Assembly: GCA_900550365.1 (NCBI GenBank)
Contig: URRR01000010.1
Coordinates: 12,036-76,035 of the forward strand
Direction: 5' to 3'
Origin: an uncultured Prevotella sp.
GTDB lineage: Bacteria > Bacteroidota > Bacteroidia > Bacteroidales > Bacteroidaceae
Length of the DNA stretch: 64,000 bases
Shown: in pieces, positions 42,142 through 50,534 of the stretch
How positions within the stretch are numbered: the stretch's first letter is position 1
Layout of the letters: every line of letters begins with the position of its first letter
Notes under the pieces: model-generated
Told to the model about the DNA's origin: nothing
What the model saw: the letters and a program-made list of their open reading frames with translations, nothing else
The model's database searches: none
Program-made: the position numbers and the translations under genes

Positions 42142-42735
42142 TTATATCTGCCTTACCTCACCGCGCAACAGGTTCATGAACTCCTCACGGGTCTTTGCCT
42201 GATTGAACGCTCCTGAGAAATCGCTGGTAGTAGTTATGGCGTTCTGCTTTTCCACACCACGCATCTGCATGCACATATGCTTGGCCTCAACGACCACCAT
42301 TACGCCGAGCGGTTTGAGCGTTTCCTGTATGCAGTCCTTGATTTGCAGCGTCATACGCTCCTGAACCTGCAGCCGGTGGCTGTAAATATCTACCACCCGG
42401 GCTATCTTGCTAAGGCCTGTTATATAACCGTTAGGGATGTAAGCCACGTGCACCTTGCCGTAAAACGGCAGCATGTGATGCTCGCAAAGCGAGAAGAAAT
42501 CAATGTCCTTCACAATTACCATCTGGCTGTATTTCTCCTCAAAGAGCGCGTCAAGCAGCACTTTATGCGCGTCCTGACTGTACCCGCGGGTAAGTACCTG
42601 CATTGCCTTAGCCACGCGCATGGGCGTCTTCTGCAAGCCTTCACGGGCAGGATCTTCGCCTAACAGTTCGATAATGCTTTTGTAATGTGACGCAAGGTCA
42701 TCAAGACCTTCACGGAATTCAGTTTCGGGATTCAT
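42142..42735 (-). CDS. folE: GTP cyclohydrolase I
   Basis: FolE opens the GTP ring to 7,8-dihydroneopterin triphosphate, the first step of folate synthesis. The zinc motif CEHHMLPFYGKVHVAYIP lies near residue 85 with the second Cys/His region VVEAKHMCMQMRG. SKIARVVDIYSHRLQVQE carries the substrate site. The 197-residue length is typical. It ends the conserved run DUF1599, DoxX-TPI, SPOR, folE. Confidence 0.97.
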   Translation of the reverse strand: MNPETEFREGLDDLASHYKSIIELLGEDPAREGLQKTPMRVAKAMQVLTRGYSQDAHKVLLDALFEEKYSQMVIVKDIDFFSLCEHHMLPFYGKVHVAYIPNGYITGLSKIARVVDIYSHRLQVQERMTLQIKDCIQETLKPLGVMVVVEAKHMCMQMRGVEKQNAITTTSDFSGAFNQAKTREEFMNLLRGEVRQI

Positions 42736-42855
42736 CTTAAATACGTGTTAATATGCTTTAAGCCGCCGCAGACCGCCATGCTGAAGCGCATTGCCCAATC
42801 TGCCAATGCACGCTTACGGACACTCAGCCTGCCGTCAAACCTAAATTTAAAAGAA

Positions 42856-43482
42856 TTAATATGCTACGGTGATTTTGCCTTTAACGATACATGCCTGACG
42901 GTAACCCATGCTCTTGATTTCCTTCAACACCTCGTTGGCTTCATCATAAGTACGGAAGTTTCCTACACGGCATATCCATCTCGGAGAATAAAAATGTACA
43001 TAAACAGGCATGTCAGGGAACCGTAACTTTATAGCGTTGCCTATGCTCTCGGCCTTCTGCCGGTCAGCCCTTGAGTTGCCCCCGGAGTATGCCTGCACAC
43101 GATAACCGGTAACTTTTCTGGCGTTACGCATCACTTTCTTTGATGTGTTGACCGTCGGCGAGGTAGTCTCGGCCGCATGTTCGGTTGTGTTTGTCCGCTC
43201 ACGGACAGTGCTCTCGGCCGGCGATTTACTTTCCGTTTCTGTCTTTGCAACGGTCTTACGCTCAGTCTCAGGTTTTTCCTTAGGGTGAGTCACAGGTGCT
43301 TTCGGGGCACTGCTGACAGCAAGTTTGGCGTTATTGACCAATTCGTCGATTTCCGGACTTTGGATTACGGTCACGGCACCCTGACCCGGTTTCTTCTCTC
43401 TCAGCTCGTTAAGAAACGATTGCGCGCCGGCTGTGGTAACGAAACCGAGCGCCAAAAGCAGTGTTACGGCGAATTGTCTCAT
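42856..43482 (-). CDS. SPOR domain-containing protein
   Basis: The start at 43482 gives MRQFAVTLLLALGFVTTAGA, a signal peptide; an upstream extension is unlikely. A Ser/Thr/Glu-rich linker with KPETERKTVAKTETESKS-type low complexity covers residues 60-120. The last 75 residues are a SPOR domain (YRVQAYSGGNS through QACIVKGKI), which binds denuded septal peptidoglycan. It lies between the DoxX-TPI gene and folE, a Bacteroidales gene order. Confidence 0.88.
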   Translation of the reverse strand: MRQFAVTLLLALGFVTTAGAQSFLNELREKKPGQGAVTVIQSPEIDELVNNAKLAVSSAPKAPVTHPKEKPETERKTVAKTETESKSPAESTVRERTNTTEHAAETTSPTVNTSKKVMRNARKVTGYRVQAYSGGNSRADRQKAESIGNAIKLRFPDMPVYVHFYSPRWICRVGNFRTYDEANEVLKEIKSMGYRQACIVKGKITVAY

Positions 43483-43582
43483 TGTTGTATGATTTATTTT
43501 CTTAATATAGAAACAAATGCACAAAAGCGGAACGGACACCCTTCTGCCGGGTCTCCGCTCCTCTTTTGATATCGTAGTTTAA

Positions 43583-45661
43583 TTATTTCCATGCGTTGAT
43601 GATGCCCATGAAGTCAGCAGCTTTCAGAGATGCGCCGCCGATGAGACCACCGTCGATATCGGGCTTGGCAAACAGCTCGGGAGCATTGCTTGCCTTGCAG
43701 CTGCCTCCGTAAAGGATTGTAGTATCGTCAGCAACGGCCTGTCCATACTTCTCTGCAATGATGCTGCGGATGTAAGCGTGGATTTCCTCAGCCTGGTCAG
43801 CGGTCGCAGTCTTACCTGTTCCGATAGCCCAGATAGGCTCGTAAGCAATGATTATGTTCTTAAACTCTTCCTCAGTGAGATTGAATACGCTGCCTTCCAG
43901 CTCGGCCTTAACAACCTCGTTCTGCTTGCCTGCTTCTCTTTCTTCAAGGCTCTCGCCGATACAGAAGATTACTTTCAGGCCGTTCTTAAGTGCGAGAAGA
44001 ACCTTCTCTTTAAGTATCTCAGGGGCTTCAGCATAATATCCGCGGCGCTCAGAGTGGCCGAGAATAACGTATTGGGCACCTGTGCTCTTAACCATTTCGG
44101 CAGAAACCTCGCCCGTATAAGCGCCCTTTTCCTTGTCAGCGCAGTTCTCGGCACCAAGTCCTATTACGTCCTGGTTAAGGAATTGCGCGATGCTTGCAAG
44201 GTGAATGAACGGTGTGCAGATGATAACGCCGCAGTTAGGTTTCTCGTTTGTCAAAGTCTCATTAAGTTCTTTTGCGAGGGCGATACCGTCCTGCAGGTTC
44301 ATGTTCATTTTCCAGTTACCTGCTACAATTTTCTTTCTCATGTTCTTTTTCCGTTTTAAAAGTTGATATATTCGGTTTGAATGTTCTTTCTTTCGTATCC
44401 ACTGAGTGAACTTCCACGTGCGGTCGGCAAACGTAAGCAGCAGCAACGGGAGGATGTACCACAACAGAATCTTGGATATCCGGCTCATAACCGAGCGCTC
44501 AGGGATGTGTCCATACTCGGTATCTTCAAGCCGCGGCGACTTATAATTCAGCTCAGGCAGGTCATTATGGCTCCACTTTCCTATGACTACTCCGTCCTTA
44601 AGCAGCAGCAGGCCGGGATTACTCCTGATGACGGTCTTCAGCGTTGTCTCGTCAGTAAGGAAAAAATTATATTCCGCACCGGTTATGTCACGCCAGTGGT
44701 TAATAGCTTCCTCGGTGCTTGCTGTCAATGCATAGAACGGGTATCCGTGGTCAAGGCTGTACTCGTAAATGGCGTCTATCTCACCGAAAGTGGCGTCGTT
44801 GGCCTGCTCGAAATGAGGAGACACAAGCAGGAACGAGTAACCTTTATAATTAAGCACGCTGTCCGTAATGTCTTCTCCACCGTCAACCGTCTGGATAGAG
44901 AAGTCGTGTATCGGAGGCACATACCCCTCCGCGGTCTGCACTGTCTTGCTGTCGATGAACGTCCAGGTGGAGTCAGGATAGTCATCAAGAGTGAATTCCT
45001 TGCGCACTCCGTCCTTCTCGAGGATAAAGGTTGTCTCAAACTGAGGCTGTGCAGCTCCTTCAGGGATTTCCATTCCTTTCTTTATATCCGCCCCGATATG
45101 GTACGGACGAAAGTCGAACGGCGGCAACGTGTACAGGCTCATGCTGCTTGACACGAGGATGAAAAGCACCGTATAATTGACCACAATCCACTGGTTTGAC
45201 CGGCTGATGAATCTCGGCATCAGCAGCGGCCGCCTGAACAGCAGTATGGCGGCAGCCAGCAGGACGACGTTCTTGCCGAAAGTCTCCCAGTTAGTCAGCT
45301 TCACCGCGTCGCCGAAACAGCCGCAGTCCTCTATGGGGTTATCGAGAGCAAGCCAGAGGGTGAGCGGCGTCATTATGGCCATAAACAGCAATATGAGCCG
45401 TGTTACGAGCCTGCGCCTGATGGCGAAAAGGAGCAATACGCCGAGGCAGAACTCTATTCCGCCCAACAGTACTGAGGCCGCGAGAGTAAGATAGCCGGGG
45501 ACATAAGCCGAGAGATGCATCACTTCGAGATAATCCTGCAGCTTATATTGAGTGCCGAGAGGGTCTATGGCCTTGACATATCCTGAGAAAATGAACGTCA
45601 AGGCTACAACAAACCTGCACAGGTTGACAAGCATACCGATTGTGACTTTTCTCGAACTCAT
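43583..45661 (-). CDS. tpiA: DoxX-like membrane protein fused in frame to triosephosphate isomerase
   Basis: One uninterrupted 692-codon frame holds two proteins that are separate neighbours in other Bacteroidales. Residues 1-440 are a DoxX/MauE-like membrane protein (VNLCRFVVALTFIFSGYVKA, four or five helices), then a thioredoxin-like periplasmic part and a last helix. From residue 441 it is a complete TPI: MRKKIVAGNWKMN, the His in VILGHSERR, the Glu in AYEPIWAIGTGKTA and the phosphate loop GLIGGASL. TPI interconverts DHAP and G3P. An internal ATG at 44341 preceded by AAAAAGAAC could make free TPI. The start directly abuts the DUF1599 stop (TAAATG). Confidence 0.92.
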   Translation of the reverse strand: MSSRKVTIGMLVNLCRFVVALTFIFSGYVKAIDPLGTQYKLQDYLEVMHLSAYVPGYLTLAASVLLGGIEFCLGVLLLFAIRRRLVTRLILLFMAIMTPLTLWLALDNPIEDCGCFGDAVKLTNWETFGKNVVLLAAAILLFRRPLLMPRFISRSNQWIVVNYTVLFILVSSSMSLYTLPPFDFRPYHIGADIKKGMEIPEGAAQPQFETTFILEKDGVRKEFTLDDYPDSTWTFIDSKTVQTAEGYVPPIHDFSIQTVDGGEDITDSVLNYKGYSFLLVSPHFEQANDATFGEIDAIYEYSLDHGYPFYALTASTEEAINHWRDITGAEYNFFLTDETTLKTVIRSNPGLLLLKDGVVIGKWSHNDLPELNYKSPRLEDTEYGHIPERSVMSRISKILLWYILPLLLLTFADRTWKFTQWIRKKEHSNRIYQLLKRKKNMRKKIVAGNWKMNMNLQDGIALAKELNETLTNEKPNCGVIICTPFIHLASIAQFLNQDVIGLGAENCADKEKGAYTGEVSAEMVKSTGAQYVILGHSERRGYYAEAPEILKEKVLLALKNGLKVIFCIGESLEEREAGKQNEVVKAELEGSVFNLTEEEFKNIIIAYEPIWAIGTGKTATADQAEEIHAYIRSIIAEKYGQAVADDTTILYGGSCKASNAPELFAKPDIDGGLIGGASLKAADFMGIINAWK

Positions 45662-46213
45662 TTATTCATATGTAAGTTTTATCAGCCCGAACACGGCATA
45701 ATTGATTATGTCCATATAGTTCGCGTCAATTCCTTCGGATACGAGTGTTGCCCCGTGGATATCCTCTATCTCCTTGACCCGCTGTATTTTCGTCAGTATA
45801 AAGTCTGTATAACTGCTCACGCGCATTGACCTCCAGGCCTCGTCATAGTCATGGTTTTTCCTCAGCATCAGCGCAAGAGCCTTATCGGCAAAGCTGTCAT
45901 AAAGCTGCAAGGCCTCATCTGCCGTAATGTCAGGAGTGTCAACATATCCCTTGTCAAGCTGAATAAGGCCAATTATGCCGTAATTTATCAGCCCGATAAA
46001 CTCAGGCCTGATGCCCTCGCCGACGAGCGATTCCTTCTTCACTTCGAGGCTCCTTATCCGCTTTGCCTTGATGAACAGCTGGTCGGTAAGCGACGAGGGG
46101 CGCAATATACGCCACGAGGGGCCGTAGTCATGCAGCTTCTTTGCGAAAAGCCCGCGGCACTCGGCCATCGCCGCCCTGAACTGTTCCTCAGTCTTTGAAG
46201 TGTCTTTTGTCAT
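45662..46213 (-). CDS. DUF1599 family protein (two repeats)
   Basis: Two homologous halves are visible: KKLHDYGPSWRILRPSS with EFIGLINYGIIGLIQL, and RKNHDYDEAWRSMRVSS with NYMDIINYAVFGLIKL. This is DUF1599, a nucleotide-modification-associated domain also found in phages, of unknown role here. The ATG at 46213 (MTKDTSKTEEQ) is preferred over the 46267 start, and a TACCTTTG box lies at 46233-46240. It heads the run to folE, with its stop adjoining the DoxX start. Confidence 0.87.
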   Translation of the reverse strand: MTKDTSKTEEQFRAAMAECRGLFAKKLHDYGPSWRILRPSSLTDQLFIKAKRIRSLEVKKESLVGEGIRPEFIGLINYGIIGLIQLDKGYVDTPDITADEALQLYDSFADKALALMLRKNHDYDEAWRSMRVSSYTDFILTKIQRVKEIEDIHGATLVSEGIDANYMDIINYAVFGLIKLTYE

Positions 46214-46310
46214 TATTTTTCTGTTTCGGATGCAAAGGTAATTATAATTAAGGAGCTGGTAAAGCAAGAGTAGTTAAAGAAGTTAAAGATTTCAGTGCCT
46301 TAGCGGCAGC

Positions 46311-46775
46311 TTACTCTTCCATTTTCTTCTTGATATATTTTATCTTGGCGCACTCAACGTCAAACACGGTTTTCAACGAGTCACGGTAAACGCGCATGAG
46401 GTTAACCTTTCTGAGCTGGTCTTCCGTGGCGAGACTTTTCTCCCGCAGACTGTCGACCGTCTGCTTAAGAGCCTGATACTCACGCTCCACCCTCTGCAGC
46501 ACGGTGTCAGTGCTCTCGACGGTTATCCGGGCACGTTTCAGCTCCACCTCCTGGTACAGGCGCAGCGCTTTCTTGCGTGCTTCAATGGCATCAGGGCAGT
46601 TCTTGCGCAGCGAGTCAATCGTGGCAAGGGCCTCGGTGTAGGCTCCCTGCTCAAACTGAGTCTGCGCCTGCTCAAGCAGTTTGCCGGCCTTTTCATCAAC
46701 GGATTTGCCGCCGCAGGCTGCCAGCATCATCATCGCGCAGAGTGCCAGAGCCGCCGTCATGGTTCTTGTTTTCAT
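46311..46775 (-). CDS. Coiled-coil lipoprotein, unknown function
   Basis: From the start at 46775 (MKTRTMTAALALCAMMMLAAC) there is a lipoprotein signal with the lipobox Cys at residue 21. Residues 30-75 look like a TPR-like helical pair (LEQAQTQFEQGAYTEALATIDSL). The rest is coiled coil, ending KIKYIKKKMEE. No named family is recognised. A TATCTTTG box lies at 46798-46805, divergent from the cca promoter box. Confidence 0.7.
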   Translation of the reverse strand: MKTRTMTAALALCAMMMLAACGGKSVDEKAGKLLEQAQTQFEQGAYTEALATIDSLRKNCPDAIEARKKALRLYQEVELKRARITVESTDTVLQRVEREYQALKQTVDSLREKSLATEDQLRKVNLMRVYRDSLKTVFDVECAKIKYIKKKMEE

Positions 46776-46817
46776 ACTTTTCCGTTTTATTGTGCTGCAA
46801 AGATAAGGAAAAATTTG

Positions 46818-46825
46818 TAATTTTG
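46818..46825 (+). promoter_or_regulatory. -7 promoter box of cca
   Basis: TAATTTTG, 29 bases before the cca start. It is back to back with the TATCTTTG box of the lipoprotein gene at 46798-46805 (minus strand). Confidence 0.45.
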
Positions 46826-46854
46826 CAGCCGTTTTCAATTAATTTGGTTATATA

Positions 46855-48285
46855 ATGAGGTTACTTTCCGACGCCGAATTGGCGCATTTGCTTGATAAAG
46901 ACATATTCCATAAAATTTCTTCCGTGGCCGACGGGCTTGGCCTTGAGTGCTATGTAGTGGGCGGATACGTGCGCGACCTGTTCCTCGAACGCCCTTCCAA
47001 CGACATCGACGTGGTGGTTGTCGGCAGCGGCATAAGCGTGGCCGAAGGGCTGAAAGAGCAGCTCGGCAAGCGTGCCCGGCTGTCAGTTTTCCGCAATTTC
47101 GGCACTGCCCAGGTGAAGTATAAGGACATGGAGGTAGAGTTTGTGGGGGCACGCAAGGAGAGCTACAGCCACGACTCGCGCAAGCCGATAGTAGAGGACG
47201 GCACGCTGGAGGACGACCAGAACCGCCGCGACTTCACCATAAACGCCTTGGCGGTATGCCTCAACAGCGGGCGCTTCGGTGAGCTGGTCGACCCCTTTGA
47301 CGGCCTTGCCGACCTTGAGGACGGCATCATACGCACACCGCTCGACCCTGACATAACCTTCTCTGACGACCCTCTGCGCATGCTGCGGTGCATCCGTTTC
47401 GCCACACAGCTTAACTTCTTCATTGAGGAAGAGACGTTTGACGCGCTGGGACGTAACGCCGACCGCATAAGCATAATAAGCGGCGAGCGCATACAGGAGG
47501 AGCTGAACAAGATAATGATGACGCCTACTCCGAGCAAGGGCTTCGTAGACCTGCACCGCTGCGGACTGCTGGCGCGCATCCTGCCCGAGCTTACCGCGCT
47601 CGACATAGTGGAGACACGCAACGGCCGCGCACATAAAAACAACTTTTACCACACGCTCGAAGTGCTCGACAACGTCTGCCGTAAGTCAGACAACCTGTGG
47701 CTGCGCTGGGCGGCTCTGCTGCACGACGTGGGCAAGCCTAAGACCAAGCGGTGGGTCAACGGGCAAGGCTGGACGTTCCATAACCATAACTTCGTAGGCG
47801 CGAAAATGGTGCCTGAGATATTCCGCAGGCTTAAACTGCCCATGGACGCGAAGATGAAATACGTGAAGAAACTGGTTGACCTGCACATGCGGCCCATTGT
47901 GATTGCCGACGAGGTGGTGACCGACAGCGCCGTGCGACGCCTCCTTAACGACGCCGGCGACGACATAGACGACCTGATGACGCTGTGCGAAGCTGACATA
48001 ACGAGCAAGAACGAGGTGCGCAAGAAGCACTTTCTTGAGAACTTCCGCATAGTGCGTTCCAAGCTGCACGACCTGAAAGAGAAGGACTACAAGCGGCTGC
48101 TGCAGCCCTGCATTGACGGCGTAGAGATAATGGAAATGTTCAACCTGAAGCCCTCACGGGAGGTAGGAATACTGAAAAAGACGCTGAAAGACGCCGTTCT
48201 CGACAACCGCGTGCCCAACGAGCGCGAGCCTCTGATGGCCCTGCTCATGGAGAAAGCCAGTGAAATGGGGCTCCAGAAGAACTGA
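46855..48285 (+). CDS. cca: CCA tRNA nucleotidyltransferase with HD domain
   Basis: This enzyme adds or repairs the 3' CCA of tRNAs. The polymerase-beta head has GGYVRDL and DIDVVVVG with the catalytic Asp pair, then RRDFTINALAV. A C-terminal HD phosphohydrolase domain has LLHDVGKPKTK and HNFVGAKM. The length of 476 residues is typical for Bacteroidetes. It matters here because the tRNA-Lys at 63035 has no encoded CCA. A strong terminator follows. Confidence 0.96.
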   Translation: MRLLSDAELAHLLDKDIFHKISSVADGLGLECYVVGGYVRDLFLERPSNDIDVVVVGSGISVAEGLKEQLGKRARLSVFRNFGTAQVKYKDMEVEFVGARKESYSHDSRKPIVEDGTLEDDQNRRDFTINALAVCLNSGRFGELVDPFDGLADLEDGIIRTPLDPDITFSDDPLRMLRCIRFATQLNFFIEEETFDALGRNADRISIISGERIQEELNKIMMTPTPSKGFVDLHRCGLLARILPELTALDIVETRNGRAHKNNFYHTLEVLDNVCRKSDNLWLRWAALLHDVGKPKTKRWVNGQGWTFHNHNFVGAKMVPEIFRRLKLPMDAKMKYVKKLVDLHMRPIVIADEVVTDSAVRRLLNDAGDDIDDLMTLCEADITSKNEVRKKHFLENFRIVRSKLHDLKEKDYKRLLQPCIDGVEIMEMFNLKPSREVGILKKTLKDAVLDNRVPNEREPLMALLMEKASEMGLQKN

Positions 48286-48302
48286 CATACGTTTAAACTT
48301 TT

Positions 48303-48376
48303 AAGGCTGTCCGGCACAGATCCGGCTGCGATGAACCTGCGTTCGCGCCGCTGACCTGTGCCGGACAGCCTTTTTC
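48303..48376 (+). terminator. Intrinsic terminator of cca
   Basis: AAGGCTGTCCGGCACAG (48303-48319) is an exact inverted copy of 48356-48372, ending in a T-run. Confidence 0.9.
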
Positions 48377-48659
48377 TAACCTTTACAAACGAGCATACAT
48401 GACTGATTTTTCTGTTTATGAGAATGCCTTTTACAAAACGACAGGGTGCAATCTGTTTTGCCGATTTTACTTACACATTGATTTTTCTCAACGCTTCCAT
48501 ACTGCGATATTCTGAAAAATAAATCATAAACACGTAAATATCGTGATTCTGCGTGTGCACGTTTAACATTCACCACGTCAGGCATTTACGCTTAAAACGA
48601 CGTAATGTGTGCAATCAAAAACACCCGCTGAAGGCCTGGAAAGCGGTTATTTAAGCGCC

Positions 48660-48813
48660 AAAAGGTGGCCTTTCACATCGTAAATCACTGCAAACGGGAA
48701 TGCAAAAGGCGGTCTTTTATCATGTAAAAGGCCACCTCTTGCACCGTTAAAGACCGTCAACGCATGTCGTGAAGACCGCCTTCGAGGCTTCAGAAGGGCA
48801 GTTACGGCCGCGC
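48660..48813. repeat. 22-bp palindromic-unit array G (7 units, partly decayed)
   Basis: Units start at 48660, 48682, 48704, 48726, 48748, 48770 and 48792 in unbroken 22-bp register. Units 1, 3 and 4 are good (AAAAGGTGGCCTTTC, AAAAGGCGGTCTTTT, AAAAGGCCACCTCTT). Units 2 and 7 are degenerate. The remaining parts of 48377-49075 show no gene. Confidence 0.85.
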
Positions 48814-49075
48814 CGGAAACGTATAACGGCCACAATGGCGGACATTTCCGAGTTGTTATTTTGACAAGTAAAGGCAGTCACGCAGTTACATTTTGACAAC
48901 ACAACACGTCATCACATGTAAAACCGCTGAAGACGAGGCATAATAAATGAGGCCGACCTTTGATTTTTGTCCATTTATATATTTTATTGTTACAAAGGCC
49001 CGTCTGCCTTACTCAAATAAAGTTAAAACACGATAATTATCATTTAGAGCTATACTATAATAGAATTATAATGTG

Positions 49076-49083
49076 TAAATTTG
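49076..49083 (+). promoter_or_regulatory. -7 promoter box of the RND efflux operon
   Basis: TAAATTTG lies 99 bases before the adaptor start. The AT-rich sequence between them has no further element I can name. Confidence 0.45.
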
Positions 49084-49182
49084 CACGTCGAAAACCGAAA
49101 TGAAGCAAATAGTTTTCAATGTAGAAAATAAATAAAGCATAGAAAATCGAAGAAAAATCTAAAACAGTTTGAATAAATAGGT

Positions 49183-50373
49183 ATGAAAAAGAACAAATTT
49201 TTATTACTCGCAGCTATTGCTGTCATGTTCGCTTCATGTGGCGGACAAAATGGTAAAATGGGTGACAACGAGTATGCTGTCAGGACCATCGAGACGCAAA
49301 GCACGGAACTGCAGACGTCTTACCCGGCAACGATAAGAGGCGTGCAGGACGTTGAGATTCGTCCGAAAATTTCAGGATTCATCACAAAGATGCTGGTCAA
49401 GGAAGGCCAGACGGTAAAGAAAGGCCAGTTGCTTTTCGAGATTGACAACGTAACTTATCAGGCAGCCGTGCGCCAGGCAAAGGCCGCCGTAAACTCGGCT
49501 GAGGCACAGCTCAGCACAGCAAAACTGACCTATGAGAACAATCAGAAACTGTTTGAAAACAATGTAATCGGTACTTACGAGCTGCAGTCGTCAAAGAACT
49601 CTTACGAGAACGCGCAGGCTGCCCTGGCACAGGCCAAGGCCAACTACGTGTCAGCTAAGCAGAACCTCGACTTCTGCTACGTAACCAGCCCGTCAGACGG
49701 CGTCGTAGGCGACCTGCCCTACCGTGTGGGAGCACTAGTAAGCTCGTCAAGCGCACAGGCTCTGACCACCGTGTCAGACATCAACACCATGCAGGTTTAC
49801 TTCGCAATGACTGAGAAAGACATGCTCGAGATGACAAAGACCAAGGGCGGTCTACACGCAGTCATCAGCGAATATCCGGCAGTAAAGCTGCAGCTTGCCG
49901 ACGGAACCACTTACGGACATGACGGAAAGGTGGCTGCAGTGAGCGGTGTCATTGACCAGGCTACCGGCTCTGTATCGATGCGTGCCGACTTCCCCAACCC
50001 TGAGCACCTGCTCAAGAGCGGCGGTTCAGGCTACATCATCGTACCCCACGTAAGCAGCAACGTGGTCGTAATACCGCAGAACGCCGTGGCACAGGTACAG
50101 GACCGTTACTTCGTTTACGTTGTAGGCAAGGACAACAAGGTTAAATATACCAACGTAACCGTCAACCCCAACAACGACGGCAAGAACTACATCATAGAGA
50201 GCGGACTGAAAGCCGGCGACAAGATAGTAGTTCAGGGTATCAACAGTCTTAAGGACGGAATGCAGATTACTCCTATCACTGAGGCTCAGTATCAGGAGAA
50301 GCTGAAGAAGACCAGCGCCATGGGCGCTCATCAGAATGACCTTAACAAACTTAAGGACGACCTTACAAAATAA
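49183..50373 (+). CDS. RND efflux periplasmic adaptor (membrane fusion protein)
   Basis: The 396-residue lipoprotein (lipobox FASC near residue 19) has the adaptor layout: a lipoyl-like part (VEIRPKISGFITKMLVKEGQ, VKKGQLLFEID), a helical hairpin at about 95-160 rich in Ala and Gln, and beta-barrel parts ending in KAGDKIVVQGINSLKDG. It links the inner-membrane pump to the outer-membrane channel. It is the first gene of a three-gene pump operon. Confidence 0.94.
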   Translation: MKKNKFLLLAAIAVMFASCGGQNGKMGDNEYAVRTIETQSTELQTSYPATIRGVQDVEIRPKISGFITKMLVKEGQTVKKGQLLFEIDNVTYQAAVRQAKAAVNSAEAQLSTAKLTYENNQKLFENNVIGTYELQSSKNSYENAQAALAQAKANYVSAKQNLDFCYVTSPSDGVVGDLPYRVGALVSSSSAQALTTVSDINTMQVYFAMTEKDMLEMTKTKGGLHAVISEYPAVKLQLADGTTYGHDGKVAAVSGVIDQATGSVSMRADFPNPEHLLKSGGSGYIIVPHVSSNVVVIPQNAVAQVQDRYFVYVVGKDNKVKYTNVTVNPNNDGKNYIIESGLKAGDKIVVQGINSLKDGMQITPITEAQYQEKLKKTSAMGAHQNDLNKLKDDLTK

Positions 50374-50377
50374 TTTT

Positions 50378-50520
50378 CAGCAGACAAGATACAAGCAGAC
50401 AAGACACAAGATACGAGCAAACAAGCCGAAATGCAGGATAAGATAATCTGCTGGCCTATTCGTAACTGGCCGGCTGAAGGCTAATAACTCGTCTGCTTGT
50501 CACTGATTACTTGTCAACTA
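50378..50520. repeat. ACAAG repeat array between adaptor and pump
   Basis: Words CAGACAAG, ATACAAG, ACACAAG and ATACGAG at 50381-50423 are partly mirrored near 50490-50517 by CGTCTGCTTGTC and CTTGTC. The same word family occurs at 2800-2832. Confidence 0.55.
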
Positions 50521-50534
50521 AAAAATACATAACA

